Assembly (NCBI RefSeq): GCF_000280495.2
Contig: NZ_CP018016.1
Location: 4,960,001 to 5,024,000 of the forward strand
Source: Kosakonia radicincitans DSM 16656
GTDB taxonomy: Bacteria > Pseudomonadota > Gammaproteobacteria > Enterobacterales > Enterobacteriaceae
Length of the DNA stretch: 64,000 nucleotides
Direction: 5' to 3'
The notes under the pieces are model-generated. The model worked only from the letters and a program-made list of their open reading frames with translations. It did no database searches and was not told the DNA's origin. How positions within the stretch are numbered: the first letter of the stretch is position 1; every line of letters starts with the position of its first letter. Below are positions 8,170-16,508 of the stretch, piece by piece. The position numbers were made by a program, and so were the translations under genes.

Positions 8170-8718
8170 TTACTTAGATTCACGAAAATTAATAATCGTA
8201 CCGTGGCTTATCAGTCGTTTCCCTGCATGGGCCGTAACAGAATAGTGTTTAAAACCATTGGCATCGGAAAATGATAATTTACTTACGACCTCAATAGAAT
8301 CACCGGGAAAAGCTATTTCTTTAAATTTCAGGTTTTGCGCAGCAAGCACACCACGCACCTGCGCACGCCGCGTACGAATAATCTCCAACATTTCAGGCTC
8401 ATTTATCCGCGCATGGATATCACGTAACGAAGTGAGTTCGACATGATATTTCTCACGATAAATTTCGCAAATATCCGTCAGGAAGGAGAAATACTCGCTG
8501 GCCTGACCAAATATTTCTGAAATAATGACGCCGGGCATAATCGGATCGTCAGGGAAATGTCCGGACAACCACGGATCGTTATAGGTGACATGTTTGACGA
8601 CTTTCACGTAGCCATTTTCACCGTATTTATAGTCATCAATTTTGTCGACCATTATCAGGGGCTGTCGCCAGCCGCCCATCTCAAGGAAGATCCTGGCGGG
8701 AATCGTGTATTTAGACAT
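8170..8718 (-). CDS. 3-hydroxyacyl-ACP dehydratase, FabZ-like hotdog fold
   Basis: A 182-residue single hotdog protein. The motif GHFPDDPIMPGVI (about residues 53-65) carries the catalytic His, and the following helix SEIFGQASEY carries the conserved Glu position and Gln. FabZ is usually about 150 residues, so this one has a longer insert or tail (including a charged helix near INEPEMLEIIRTRR). It should remove water from 3-hydroxyacyl-ACP to give the enoyl form. No enoyl reductase gene is present in the operon, so double bonds could remain in the product. It starts 3 bases after the ketoreductase stop. Confidence 0.9.
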   Translation of the reverse strand: MSKYTIPARIFLEMGGWRQPLIMVDKIDDYKYGENGYVKVVKHVTYNDPWLSGHFPDDPIMPGVIISEIFGQASEYFSFLTDICEIYREKYHVELTSLRDIHARINEPEMLEIIRTRRAQVRGVLAAQNLKFKEIAFPGDSIEVVSKLSFSDANGFKHYSVTAHAGKRLISHGTIINFRESK

Positions 8719-8721
8719 AAA

Positions 8722-9483
8722 TCACCGCATTACCAGACCACCATCGATAACGATAGTTTGGCCGACGATATAACTGGAGGCAGAGGAACTTAAGAAAACA
8801 ATGGCGTTTGCCACTTCTTCGCACGTACCGAGCCGTTTTAAGGGAATGGAGCCAACCACGCTGCGCACAACGGTGCGCGAGACTTTTTTCACCATACGCG
8901 ATTCAATCATACCCGGTGCGACAGCGTTAACGCGGATGCCATAAGCAGCCAGTTCGGCCGCCAGCGTGCGGGTAAAGCCCAGCATGGCCCCCTTGGAGGC
9001 GCTGTAATTGGACTGTCCGACACTCGGGATAATGGCGGCAATGGAGGCGACATTGATAATTGCCGGGCTCTGCGCTGAATGCAGTAACGTCAACACGGCT
9101 TTGATTAACCGGAAGACGCTGAGCATATTGGTGTCCATCACCTGGCTGAAATCCTCAAAACTCATTGAGGCAAACAGGCTGTCTTTGACAATACCCGCGT
9201 TATTGACCAGAACATCAATCTTTCCGGCCACTTCAGAGAGATGGGAGCATAGCGCCGCTACGCTCTGCGGATCGGCCAAATCGCACTGCATAATGTGCAG
9301 TTTGTCACCCGCCGGATGTGACGCTTTCAGCGCGTTGAGTTGTGTGGCATTCGATTTATAAAGCGCATAAACAACACAGTTTTGCTCTAAATACTTTGCG
9401 CAAATGCCCAGCCCAATATCGCCACTCGCGCCCGTCACCAGCACGGTGTTTTCATTAAGATCGTTGTATTTATACATATTCAT
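8722..9483 (-). CDS. 3-oxoacyl-ACP reductase, FabG-like SDR
   Basis: A 253-residue classical short-chain dehydrogenase: nucleotide-binding TGASGDIG (about 17-24), NNAG (about 92-95), the catalytic Ser region NVASIAAIIP and YSASK (Tyr/Lys pair), and the PG motif VNAVAPGMIES. These are the features of FabG enzymes that reduce 3-oxoacyl-ACP with NADPH. Co-transcription with ACP, dehydratase and ketosynthases supports this role over a general SDR function. Confidence 0.92.
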   Translation of the reverse strand: MNMYKYNDLNENTVLVTGASGDIGLGICAKYLEQNCVVYALYKSNATQLNALKASHPAGDKLHIMQCDLADPQSVAALCSHLSEVAGKIDVLVNNAGIVKDSLFASMSFEDFSQVMDTNMLSVFRLIKAVLTLLHSAQSPAIINVASIAAIIPSVGQSNYSASKGAMLGFTRTLAAELAAYGIRVNAVAPGMIESRMVKKVSRTVVRSVVGSIPLKRLGTCEEVANAIVFLSSSASSYIVGQTIVIDGGLVMR

Positions 9484-9497
9484 GATAAAAATTTAAG

Positions 9498-9866
9498 TTA
9501 ATAAATAATGACTGTCGCCACGGCGTGAGTCCGGCAATGCGAAATACTCAGGGATACATTCTCCATCCCTTTCTCTGCAAGAATCTCTTTCAGTCTTCCG
9601 GTAAAAACAAATTGCGGGCAACCATACTCGTCATGAATAATTTCGATATCATGAAAGCGAATACCATCGCGAAAACCACAGCCTACCGCTTTTACCACCG
9701 CTTCTTTCGCCGCCCAGAAACCGGAAGCGCATTCATAATTTATATCGGAAGGGTTAATCTTTGTGATTTCCTTTTCAGTATAAACGCGCTCAATAAAATC
9801 CATTTTCCCGTTGGCAATCGCCCGACTTATGCGCGCAACTTCTACAATATCCGTACCAATACGCAT
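9498..9866 (-). CDS. Holo-ACP synthase (AcpS-type phosphopantetheinyl transferase)
   Basis: About 122 residues, the normal AcpS length. It opens with [12 protein letters not shown] (metal-binding Asp) and carries [13 protein letters not shown] (Glu of the metal site and CoA-binding Lys), the two AcpS signatures. It would transfer phosphopantetheine from CoA to Ser50 of the ACP encoded at 7869-8150. A GTG at 9878 in the same frame is an alternative start; neither has a strong ribosome-binding site. The gene sits directly behind tpsB, which places a pathway-specific activating enzyme between the secretion pair and the acyl-synthesis genes. Confidence 0.9.
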   Translation of the reverse strand: MRIGTDIVEVARISRAIANGKMDFIERVYTEKEITKINPSDINYECASGFWAAKEAVVKAVGCGFRDGIRFHDIEIIHDEYGCPQFVFTGRLKEILAEKGMENVSLSISHCRTHAVATVIIY

Positions 9867-9884
9867 CGTACTACACACTCAAAA

Positions 9885-11504
9885 TTATAGCTGATACGAG
9901 AAGTTGAAATTAAAGTTAGCCTTGTTCACTACCAAATCACCAGGATATTTCAGCGGCGTAGTGATGGAGAAATCATATCCCAGGCTCTTTATATTCCCTT
10001 CGATACCCATGGCGCCGCCAGCAATAGTTTCATCGCCATAGTAACCATCTTCTTTCACCTGCCCAAAATCCATACCGAAATAGAGTCTGGCATTAGCCGT
10101 ACCTATGGGCCGATAGAATGTATTTTGCAGATAAAAACCACTGTTCCCTGTCAGGCCATAGCTATTTTCAAATCCACGCACACTCCACCGATCGCCCGCG
10201 GTCATCTGATCCTGCAAGGTCAACTGGCGCGGCGCATATTGCGCATAGAAGCTCCCGTTGTAGTAACCATTGGCAAACAGCTGAGTATAATTTCCCTGAA
10301 AGTTAAACAACTGACTTATTGGGCTGACTTCACCATACTGCATATCCGGCGTTTGTTCGCCGCCAAACCATGTTAAGAAACGCTGCCACGAGAGGGTGGC
10401 GTCCAGAGAAGCATCGGCAAACTGCTGCTTATAATTAAGCCCGAACTTCACGTTCCCCATATCGCGGCTCTGTAATACCAGCTCTTCGCCGTCGAGAGTA
10501 TATCCGGAGGTTCTGCGGATAAGCTCGGCACTTGCCGCGATCTTCCTGCTTTTATCACGATAGACCGTCCTTGCTGCTTTCGCGCTCAGGTACTCGCTGT
10601 TACCGGCGTAATCCAGCGAAAAGTAAGAGAGCGGAACCGTTTGTCGCGAATCACTCTTACTGTAGAAAAATGTGTAATTCCAGTAGCCGACCGGGAATGA
10701 ATAGTAGCCACTGATGTTTTGATACTTACCGGTGGTGCTGCTGGTGCCGGCCAGGTAAAAGAGATCGCCTAATTTCGCCGTATTAAAAAGATAGCCTACC
10801 GCAGAGGTTAAATACTGACCGGTCGCTTCATCGCCCCAGTTGTTATAACTTGCTCTGACGCTCCACTTTTTAAAACGGTTAGTGTTAATACTGACGTTGC
10901 TGTAACCATTTTGGCTACCCGGCTCTATATTAATTTTAACATTCACGCCGGGAACAAATTGCAGGTTTTCCAGCCCCTGTTCAATATCACGGATATTCAG
11001 AATATCTTCATTTTTAAAAGGTAACATCCACGCGCGAATATCATCACCAGCAACAATGACATTTTCAATCTTACCTGCTTCGACGGTAAATTTGAGTTCA
11101 CCGGTAGAGATATTCTGTGTCGGAATGATAACCCGCGTAGTTACATAGCCCGCATCAATATAATAATCCTGCAAAGCTGATGCGACTGTATTAATACCTG
11201 CAACACCGATACAGCGCCCGGCAATGTTCTCATTAATAGATTGCGTAATTTTAGCTTTTAGAAAATCATTTTCAAGAAGAACATTCTTGACAGTAAAACA
11301 ATTTTCTTCCCTGGGAAGATCTTGCAGAGTAAATACTTTCCGATCGGTATTTGAGAAAACATCTTTTTTCTCAAACTGTTGTTCATGCAGCACGCTGGCA
11401 TCCGCATTCTTTTGCTGTTTTATCAGGTTATCAACATTATCCTTTGCTGATACCTGAGTGCCCACAATCATGAGCATACAAAAAGCTATAAATCGCAATT
11501 CCAT
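9885..11504 (-). CDS. Two-partner secretion outer-membrane transporter (TpsB, ShlB/FhaC family)
   Basis: About 539 residues. The start at 11504 gives a good signal peptide (MELRFIAFCMLMIVG...VSA) and has an AGAGTGA site before it; an upstream in-frame start at 11546 would add 14 unlikely residues. The mature protein has an N-terminal helix and linker, a POTRA region (ATALQDYY-like to VNVKINIEPGSQ, about residues 100-200), and a C-terminal beta-barrel with alternating strands and the RGF motif (WSVRGFENSYGLTGNSG) typical of FhaC loop L6. It should translocate the TpsA protein encoded just upstream across the outer membrane. Confidence 0.93.
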   Translation of the reverse strand: MELRFIAFCMLMIVGTQVSAKDNVDNLIKQQKNADASVLHEQQFEKKDVFSNTDRKVFTLQDLPREENCFTVKNVLLENDFLKAKITQSINENIAGRCIGVAGINTVASALQDYYIDAGYVTTRVIIPTQNISTGELKFTVEAGKIENVIVAGDDIRAWMLPFKNEDILNIRDIEQGLENLQFVPGVNVKINIEPGSQNGYSNVSINTNRFKKWSVRASYNNWGDEATGQYLTSAVGYLFNTAKLGDLFYLAGTSSTTGKYQNISGYYSFPVGYWNYTFFYSKSDSRQTVPLSYFSLDYAGNSEYLSAKAARTVYRDKSRKIAASAELIRRTSGYTLDGEELVLQSRDMGNVKFGLNYKQQFADASLDATLSWQRFLTWFGGEQTPDMQYGEVSPISQLFNFQGNYTQLFANGYYNGSFYAQYAPRQLTLQDQMTAGDRWSVRGFENSYGLTGNSGFYLQNTFYRPIGTANARLYFGMDFGQVKEDGYYGDETIAGGAMGIEGNIKSLGYDFSITTPLKYPGDLVVNKANFNFNFSYQL

Positions 11505-11524
11505 GAATTCACTCTGAAAGAAGT

Positions 11525-11553
11525 AAAGGCAGCAGCAGTTTGCCACTGCCTTT
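11525..11553 (-). other. Hairpin between tpsA and tpsB
   Basis: Arms AAAGGCAG (11525-11532) and CTGCCTTT (11546-11553) with a 13-base loop. On the plus strand a T-run follows, giving terminator shape in a direction with no gene. In the direction of the operon mRNA the A-run precedes the stem and no U-run follows. It may act as a 3'-end stabiliser or partial attenuator so that tpsA mRNA exceeds that of the downstream genes; this is inference. Confidence 0.5.
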
Positions 11554-11562
11554 TTTTACACC

Positions 11563-14241
11563 TTACATACCAAGAACAGTGCCGGTGTTATTCAATTTCT
11601 TCACATCCTGAGAGAAATCTTCATACGCACCTAACAATGCATCTCTGCCGCTGTTAGTGACAGTATTGGCCGTTATTTTTGCCGAACCATAGCTCAGCAT
11701 ATTGAGATAGTTGTAGACGGTACCGTTAGCGGTGACATCCATATAATTATCACTGACGATATTGCCATGGTTCGTAATATTTTGACCAGCAGAAATGACA
11801 ACCTGCTTACCAACAATATTGCGATTGGTACGGTTTGTCACACTGCCTTTCGTTTTCAGCGTCAGAATTTCACCGCCAGCAATATCACCGTTATTATCAA
11901 TACCATTCAGCGCATCAATAGCCAGGTCTTTACCCGCGGCAATGGTATTCGAGTTATACAGAATACCTTTACTAACGTTGAATTTCAGATCGCCTTCTGC
12001 ATTAATAAAACCGTAGTTCGTGAAACTATTATTCACGTTCAGATTCAGATTCTTATCAGAAGAAATAATCCCGGTCGCATTATTATCAATAATGGAACCG
12101 TTACTGTAGTTTTGCAGAGAAACGGTGCTGATATTCATGTTGCCAGCGCTGGCAGTTGTCGCATAGTTATTGTAGAACATATAACCAACGTCAATCGCCA
12201 TATCACCCGCACTGTACAGCAAACCACGCGTATTATTCAGCGTGCTGGCAGCTTCAAGTTTCATATTGCCGAAGTCGGAAATAATACGACTATTGGTGCT
12301 ATTGATATTTCGGGCAGAAAAAGAGACGCCTTCTTTACCAATCATGCCGCCGATTTGCTGAGGAATACCGAAATATTCACCATATCGGGTACCAAAATCG
12401 TTACCGTTGTTATTAGAAATAGTACCTAATACATTCACGTTCAGTAATTTTCTGGCCACAATCAGCGCAGTATCATTGTTGACGTTGTTTTTAGCATTCA
12501 GGGTGATATTTTCCCCCAGCATCAAACCACCAACATTATCGATATCGCCAGCATTCAGCTCCACATCACTTTTGTTCGAGCTGATAACACCGATGTTGTT
12601 GCTCACCGTACCGCTAACAGCAATATCTACGCCACGATCTGCGCTCAGGCCGCCCCGGTCATTATTCAAAGAGGTGCCACGGGCCAATACTTTAACGCTG
12701 GAGACGATCTTGCCGGTGTAGTTATCGATATCACCGGTGCTCTTAACAGTGACAACGTCGTTCGACGCGATCTGACCGCCACGATTAACGATCCTTTTGG
12801 CTCCAATATAAAGTTCTTTCTGCGAAATGATCCCCAGAGAGTCAGAACTGTTGTTATCTGCCGTTTTGGTCGTTTCATTGCTGATCGTACCGCCAGAACC
12901 GAGTGTGAGATGGCCGTTAGCTGCGCGAATCAACCCTTTGTTATTATTGATATTGCCTGCGCTTAAGATGTCGATATCACCAGCGGACTGCAAGTTACCG
13001 CCAGAGTTATCGATTGACGCCGCTTCAATACCGACATAACCACCGCTAATCTGCCCATTGCGGCTGTTCAGATTGCCGGTTTTTAACGCCACGATACCCG
13101 CTTCAATACCCACGGTTTTACCTTTACCCGTGTTGGTCAGCGTAGCTTTGTTGGTATCGACAGCCAGCATACCGGCGGCAGCGATTTTGCCATTACTGTT
13201 AGTCAGCGCGCCGCTGTTAATATTGATATTACCGTTAGTGGCAATGCGACCTGCGCGGCTGTTTACAATCTCGCCCTTGTTAGTATTGATGGAAATAGTA
13301 TCAATTGAAGAGATTTCGCCGGTCGTATTATCAATTCTGCCATTGGTTTTGATATCAATAAGCCCGGCAGACTGGATTTTCGCATTACTGTTTAGCAGGA
13401 TGCCTTTGGTATCAATTTTGATGCCATTTACGCCGCCAGCAATTGTGCCCTGGTTGCGAACGCCGACACCGGCTTCGGTACTTACCAGGTTAATCTTGTT
13501 GGCATACATCCCGCCAAGCGCAGAAACGTCAACGCTGTAATAGTTGCGCAGCCCGGATGCCGCAACTGTACCCGCAACCTCACCGCGCGCATTAACATAG
13601 TTATTTCCCGCTACGATGTTCAGTTCATCAGCGGTGACTTTTCCATTGATGACAACATTGCGTGACAGGATCTCTGTCGGGCTGGCACTGCTCAGTTTAC
13701 CGACGGTAATGGTGCCGCCATTGACGTTGTATCCCGCCAGTTCGCCATCAGTCAGTTGCGCTTTCCCGGTGGTCAGCGTTAATTTGCCGGTATTGATGGA
13801 GCCACCGCCATTCACCGTAATGCCATTCGGGTTAGCGACGATTAAATCTGCCTTATTGCCCGCGACTTCCATCATGCCATTGATGACGGACGCATTTCTC
13901 GAAACCACTTCGTTCAATATTACTTTGGCCGGGCCGCCAACCAGATTACTGTTCCCTGCAATCTGGCCAGCCAGCACGGTATCCGAGGCCGAAGTACCGT
14001 TATTGAAAATGAGGCCGTTTTTATCAACGTTCAAATCATCCCAGAAGTTATGAGACAACCCACTGGAATTTGGCGTGTTAATATCAACGACCGGCACCCC
14101 ATTGGTGTTATAAACGGTACCATTTTTCATTACTAATCCGGCTGAATTTGCCACTGCCGGCAATGCGCAAATCATCGCAACTGTTAGCGGCCCGAGTTTT
14201 GACCTGACAAACCGTTGAACTTTTTTATCCAATGCACTCAT
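11563..14241 (-). CDS. Filamentous haemagglutinin-like exoprotein (TpsA)
   Basis: An 892-residue protein. It starts with the extended signal peptide typical of TpsA (basic N-region then hydrophobic LTVAMICALPAVANSA), followed by the TPS secretion domain (about residues 35-280) with the VANPNGI hallmark at about 143-149. The rest is beta-helix repeat rich in Asn/Gly/Ser (patterns such as NNNGxI, LNSxxG, VSNxxG). The size is small for an adhesin of this family, and the C-terminus ends abruptly (NNTGTVLGM) with no toxin domain or VENN motif, so it is not a contact-dependent inhibition toxin. It is the first gene of the 14-kb operon; an AAAAGGAATTC site precedes the ATG. Confidence 0.93.
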   Translation of the reverse strand: MSALDKKVQRFVRSKLGPLTVAMICALPAVANSAGLVMKNGTVYNTNGVPVVDINTPNSSGLSHNFWDDLNVDKNGLIFNNGTSASDTVLAGQIAGNSNLVGGPAKVILNEVVSRNASVINGMMEVAGNKADLIVANPNGITVNGGGSINTGKLTLTTGKAQLTDGELAGYNVNGGTITVGKLSSASPTEILSRNVVINGKVTADELNIVAGNNYVNARGEVAGTVAASGLRNYYSVDVSALGGMYANKINLVSTEAGVGVRNQGTIAGGVNGIKIDTKGILLNSNAKIQSAGLIDIKTNGRIDNTTGEISSIDTISINTNKGEIVNSRAGRIATNGNININSGALTNSNGKIAAAGMLAVDTNKATLTNTGKGKTVGIEAGIVALKTGNLNSRNGQISGGYVGIEAASIDNSGGNLQSAGDIDILSAGNINNNKGLIRAANGHLTLGSGGTISNETTKTADNNSSDSLGIISQKELYIGAKRIVNRGGQIASNDVVTVKSTGDIDNYTGKIVSSVKVLARGTSLNNDRGGLSADRGVDIAVSGTVSNNIGVISSNKSDVELNAGDIDNVGGLMLGENITLNAKNNVNNDTALIVARKLLNVNVLGTISNNNGNDFGTRYGEYFGIPQQIGGMIGKEGVSFSARNINSTNSRIISDFGNMKLEAASTLNNTRGLLYSAGDMAIDVGYMFYNNYATTASAGNMNISTVSLQNYSNGSIIDNNATGIISSDKNLNLNVNNSFTNYGFINAEGDLKFNVSKGILYNSNTIAAGKDLAIDALNGIDNNGDIAGGEILTLKTKGSVTNRTNRNIVGKQVVISAGQNITNHGNIVSDNYMDVTANGTVYNYLNMLSYGSAKITANTVTNSGRDALLGAYEDFSQDVKKLNNTGTVLGM

Positions 14242-15096
14242 GTTATTGAATTCCTTTTACCTGGTTTGAAAATTTAATATATATATTTTTTTGCTGTATT
14301 CTTTTAAATGAATATCGCAATACATCTTCCCGAAGTAACATTTAATTTGATAATTCAGTTATATCGAAGAAGTTTCAATGAATAGAAAAGCGGCTTATCG
14401 TAAGCCACATTAATACCATGACTTATTAAAAATAAGCGTCTCATATTATTGAGTGATGTAACAATCAGATGCAATAAACCTTATTTAAGGCAGAGAAAAC
14501 CTAACAGGAAAAGAAAGGTAAAACAATATATCAGAATCCAAATAGGATTTTTCAGATTAATTAAAAATGCAAAAATAAAAAGACAAAGTTATATTGATAA
14601 AGATGACACCAAATAACTTGAAATAAAATTCAAAAATGATTCCCGGGATTTAAAACAGAAAATAGTGAAAAAAACACTGTCTGTCACAATACAGCCTTTA
14701 GACTACCGCCTGCCTCCTCATCATCACATTTCATAACCCTCGCCACTTCCATTTCGCACCCCAACCAGGATTTTTCAATATGTCGCTCCCGAATCACTTA
14801 TTTCACAAGCACACCGTTGATAAACAGATCACATTTCTTACCCTCTGCGGTCATCTTTTTTATTGGCTTCGTGTATTAATTAATAGAAAAATAAGATAAA
14901 ACAAATAATATAATTGCCATTTCTGAATAATCCCATAATTAAAGTCAACATATTGCCTATAGTCTTTACTTTAAATAATATGTAATAAAATCCCTGGGCG
15001 GTGATATTAATGATGGAATGACAAAAGCTGCCATCGGCAAATATTATTTGCCATATCATTATTTCTAAATGGGTTTTAAAACATAAGGATATATAT
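14242..15096. promoter_or_regulatory. AT-rich divergent intergenic region (855 bp) between tpsA and the fimbrial operon
   Basis: No convincing gene is present. The stretch is strongly AT-rich with many A/T runs, a composition typical of H-NS-silenced horizontally acquired promoters (established for enterics; binding here is inferred). It must contain the promoters of both the tpsA operon (leftward) and the fimbrial operon (rightward). A small hairpin (GGCTTA/TAAGCC, 14392-14406) lies about 150 bases before tpsA, probably in its leader. Confidence 0.6.
15036..15052. promoter_or_regulatory. 17-bp palindrome upstream of the fimbrial operon
   Basis: GGCAAATATTATTTGCC is a perfect inverted repeat with 8-base arms around one central base, 45 bases before the first fimbrial ATG (15097). 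It has the form of a dimeric regulator operator; position suggests control of the fimbrial promoter. The regulator is unknown. Confidence 0.5.
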
Positions 15097-15663
15097 ATGC
15101 GAACCGGAATTAAAAAAACGTTACCGTTACTGGGCGTTATGACATTACCGTTACCACTTTTTGCCGCGCCGACAGTGACCTTTCAGGGCGAAATCTCAGG
15201 CCAGACCTGCGACGTACTCATCAATGGCCGCACAGATTCCGTCGTCTTATTACCTACCGTGTCTCTGACCGACTTCAGCCCTCCTGGCACGCCGTTAACC
15301 CAGGGCCAATTTTACGGCCAGACTCCTTTTACTGTTTCAATTAGTGGCTGCCAGTCAACATCCAGCGTGACCAATATCAACACCAATTTCCTTGGTTATA
15401 ACGTTGATCCTACGGGTGTACTTGGCAACAGCTATTCGGGTGGTGATGCGGCGACAGGCTTCGGCATTCAGTTGATGGACGCAGGTTCCGGGGGCACCGA
15501 GATCCGGCTTTCCGGTGTCACCTCCGTGCCTGGGCTGAGCCTTCCGGCCAACCAGACAGAAGCCAGTTATGATTACGGCGCACGCTATTATGTCCTCAAT
15601 AGTACCACTGCCGCCGCCGGTAAAATTACCGCCATTGCTGAATATTCGCTGAGCTATCTCTAA
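15097..15663 (+). CDS. Fimbrial major subunit (type 1 pilin family)
   Basis: A 188-residue pilin with a signal peptide (cleavage near FAA-PT), then VTFQGEISGQTCDV and, about 40 residues on, ISGCQ: the two conserved Cys that form the pilin disulfide. The C-terminus ends in alternating beta residues with a penultimate Tyr (AIAEYSLSYL), as pilins taken up by chaperones do. It is the first gene of the operon; an AAGGAT site precedes the ATG. It should polymerise into the fimbrial shaft through donor-strand exchange. Confidence 0.93.
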   Translation: MRTGIKKTLPLLGVMTLPLPLFAAPTVTFQGEISGQTCDVLINGRTDSVVLLPTVSLTDFSPPGTPLTQGQFYGQTPFTVSISGCQSTSSVTNINTNFLGYNVDPTGVLGNSYSGGDAATGFGIQLMDAGSGGTEIRLSGVTSVPGLSLPANQTEASYDYGARYYVLNSTTAAAGKITAIAEYSLSYL

Positions 15664-15670
15664 ATCAAAA

Positions 15671-15695
15671 CTGGCTGCGTGACGACGTCAGCCAG
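15671..15695 (+). other. Hairpin after the major pilin gene
   Basis: CTGGCTG and CAGCCAG arms with an 11-base loop, 8 bases after the pilin stop and without a T-run. Such hairpins behind major pilin genes are known to stabilise the pilin mRNA or limit read-through into chaperone and usher genes; that role here is inferred. Confidence 0.45.
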
Positions 15696-15740
15696 AAATC
15701 CATTCAATATTACGCAATAAATAACCAGCGCAGGGATAAT

Positions 15741-16460
15741 GTGAAAATGAATAGGTTAATGTCTTTTACTGTATTTTTATTTTCCATCACCATTTCTGTG
15801 AACGCAGCCGCAAACGTGATCATGACCGGGACGCGAATCATCTACCCCGATGATATCAAAGAAAAAACAATTCAATTAAGAAACACCAGTTCACAGCCTT
15901 TTATCGTCAGTATTCAGGTTGATGATGGTTCCGGTATTGAAAAAGCAAAACATCCTGAAGCACCTTTTATTACCACCCCGCAAATATTCAGAATGGAACC
16001 AGAGAGTGGGCAATCCGTGAAACTGATCTTCACGGGGGACAATTTGCCTCAGGATCGTGAATCGATTTTTTACTTCAGTTTTAGTCAATTACCTTATCTG
16101 GAGAATAAAGATAAGGATCGCAATCAATTAGTACTGGCGCTAACTAATCGCCTCAAAATTTTCTATCGTCCGCATACGATTCCCGGAAATTCGTATGAAA
16201 CCGCAGAAAAGCTGTCATTCCAGCTAAAGCCGCATGGCATTGAGGTAACAAATCCTACCGGTTATTACTCCGTTATTCGCCGCGCCGAGCTTATTGCTAA
16301 CGGCACAAAATATCCACTTGCCGATGCGGTCATGGTTCCCCCCAAAAGCAAAGTCGAATGGCCTTTACGCGCCAATACGGTAAGCACCCAGAACGCATCT
16401 ATCGCGCTGGTGACGGTGAATGATTACGGCGTAAATGTGGATTCCAGACACCCCTTATAA
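15741..16460 (+). CDS. Periplasmic fimbrial chaperone (PapD-like)
   Basis: A 239-residue PapD/FimC-family chaperone with signal peptide, an N-terminal Ig-like domain (TRIIYPDDIKEKTIQLRN, FRMEPESGQSVKLIF) and the strongly conserved DRESIFYFSFSQLP motif. The G1-strand Lys region (RLKIFYRP) is present. It folds pilin subunits and carries them to the usher. The start is either GTG at 15741 (4 bases after GGGA) or ATG at 15747. It lies between the pilin and usher genes. Confidence 0.93.
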   Translation: MKMNRLMSFTVFLFSITISVNAAANVIMTGTRIIYPDDIKEKTIQLRNTSSQPFIVSIQVDDGSGIEKAKHPEAPFITTPQIFRMEPESGQSVKLIFTGDNLPQDRESIFYFSFSQLPYLENKDKDRNQLVLALTNRLKIFYRPHTIPGNSYETAEKLSFQLKPHGIEVTNPTGYYSVIRRAELIANGTKYPLADAVMVPPKSKVEWPLRANTVSTQNASIALVTVNDYGVNVDSRHPL

Positions 16461-16508
16461 CGTTTGCTTGTGCTAAGGCAGGACTCTTTTCGGTATGGGC
16501 AATCTTCG

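Noticed and set aside
7869..9866. Aryl polyene cluster
   Set aside because: Ketosynthases, ACP, dehydratase and ketoreductase are shared, but the ammonia-lyase-like enzyme, LolA-like and MMPL exporter, glycosyl/acyltransferase and second ACP of typical aryl polyene clusters are missing, and TpsAB plus GcvT are foreign to them.
11563..14241. Contact-dependent inhibition (CdiA/CdiB/CdiI) locus
   Set aside because: The exoprotein is only 892 residues, has no VENN motif or toxin C-terminus, no small immunity gene follows, and the next genes are tpsB and acpS.
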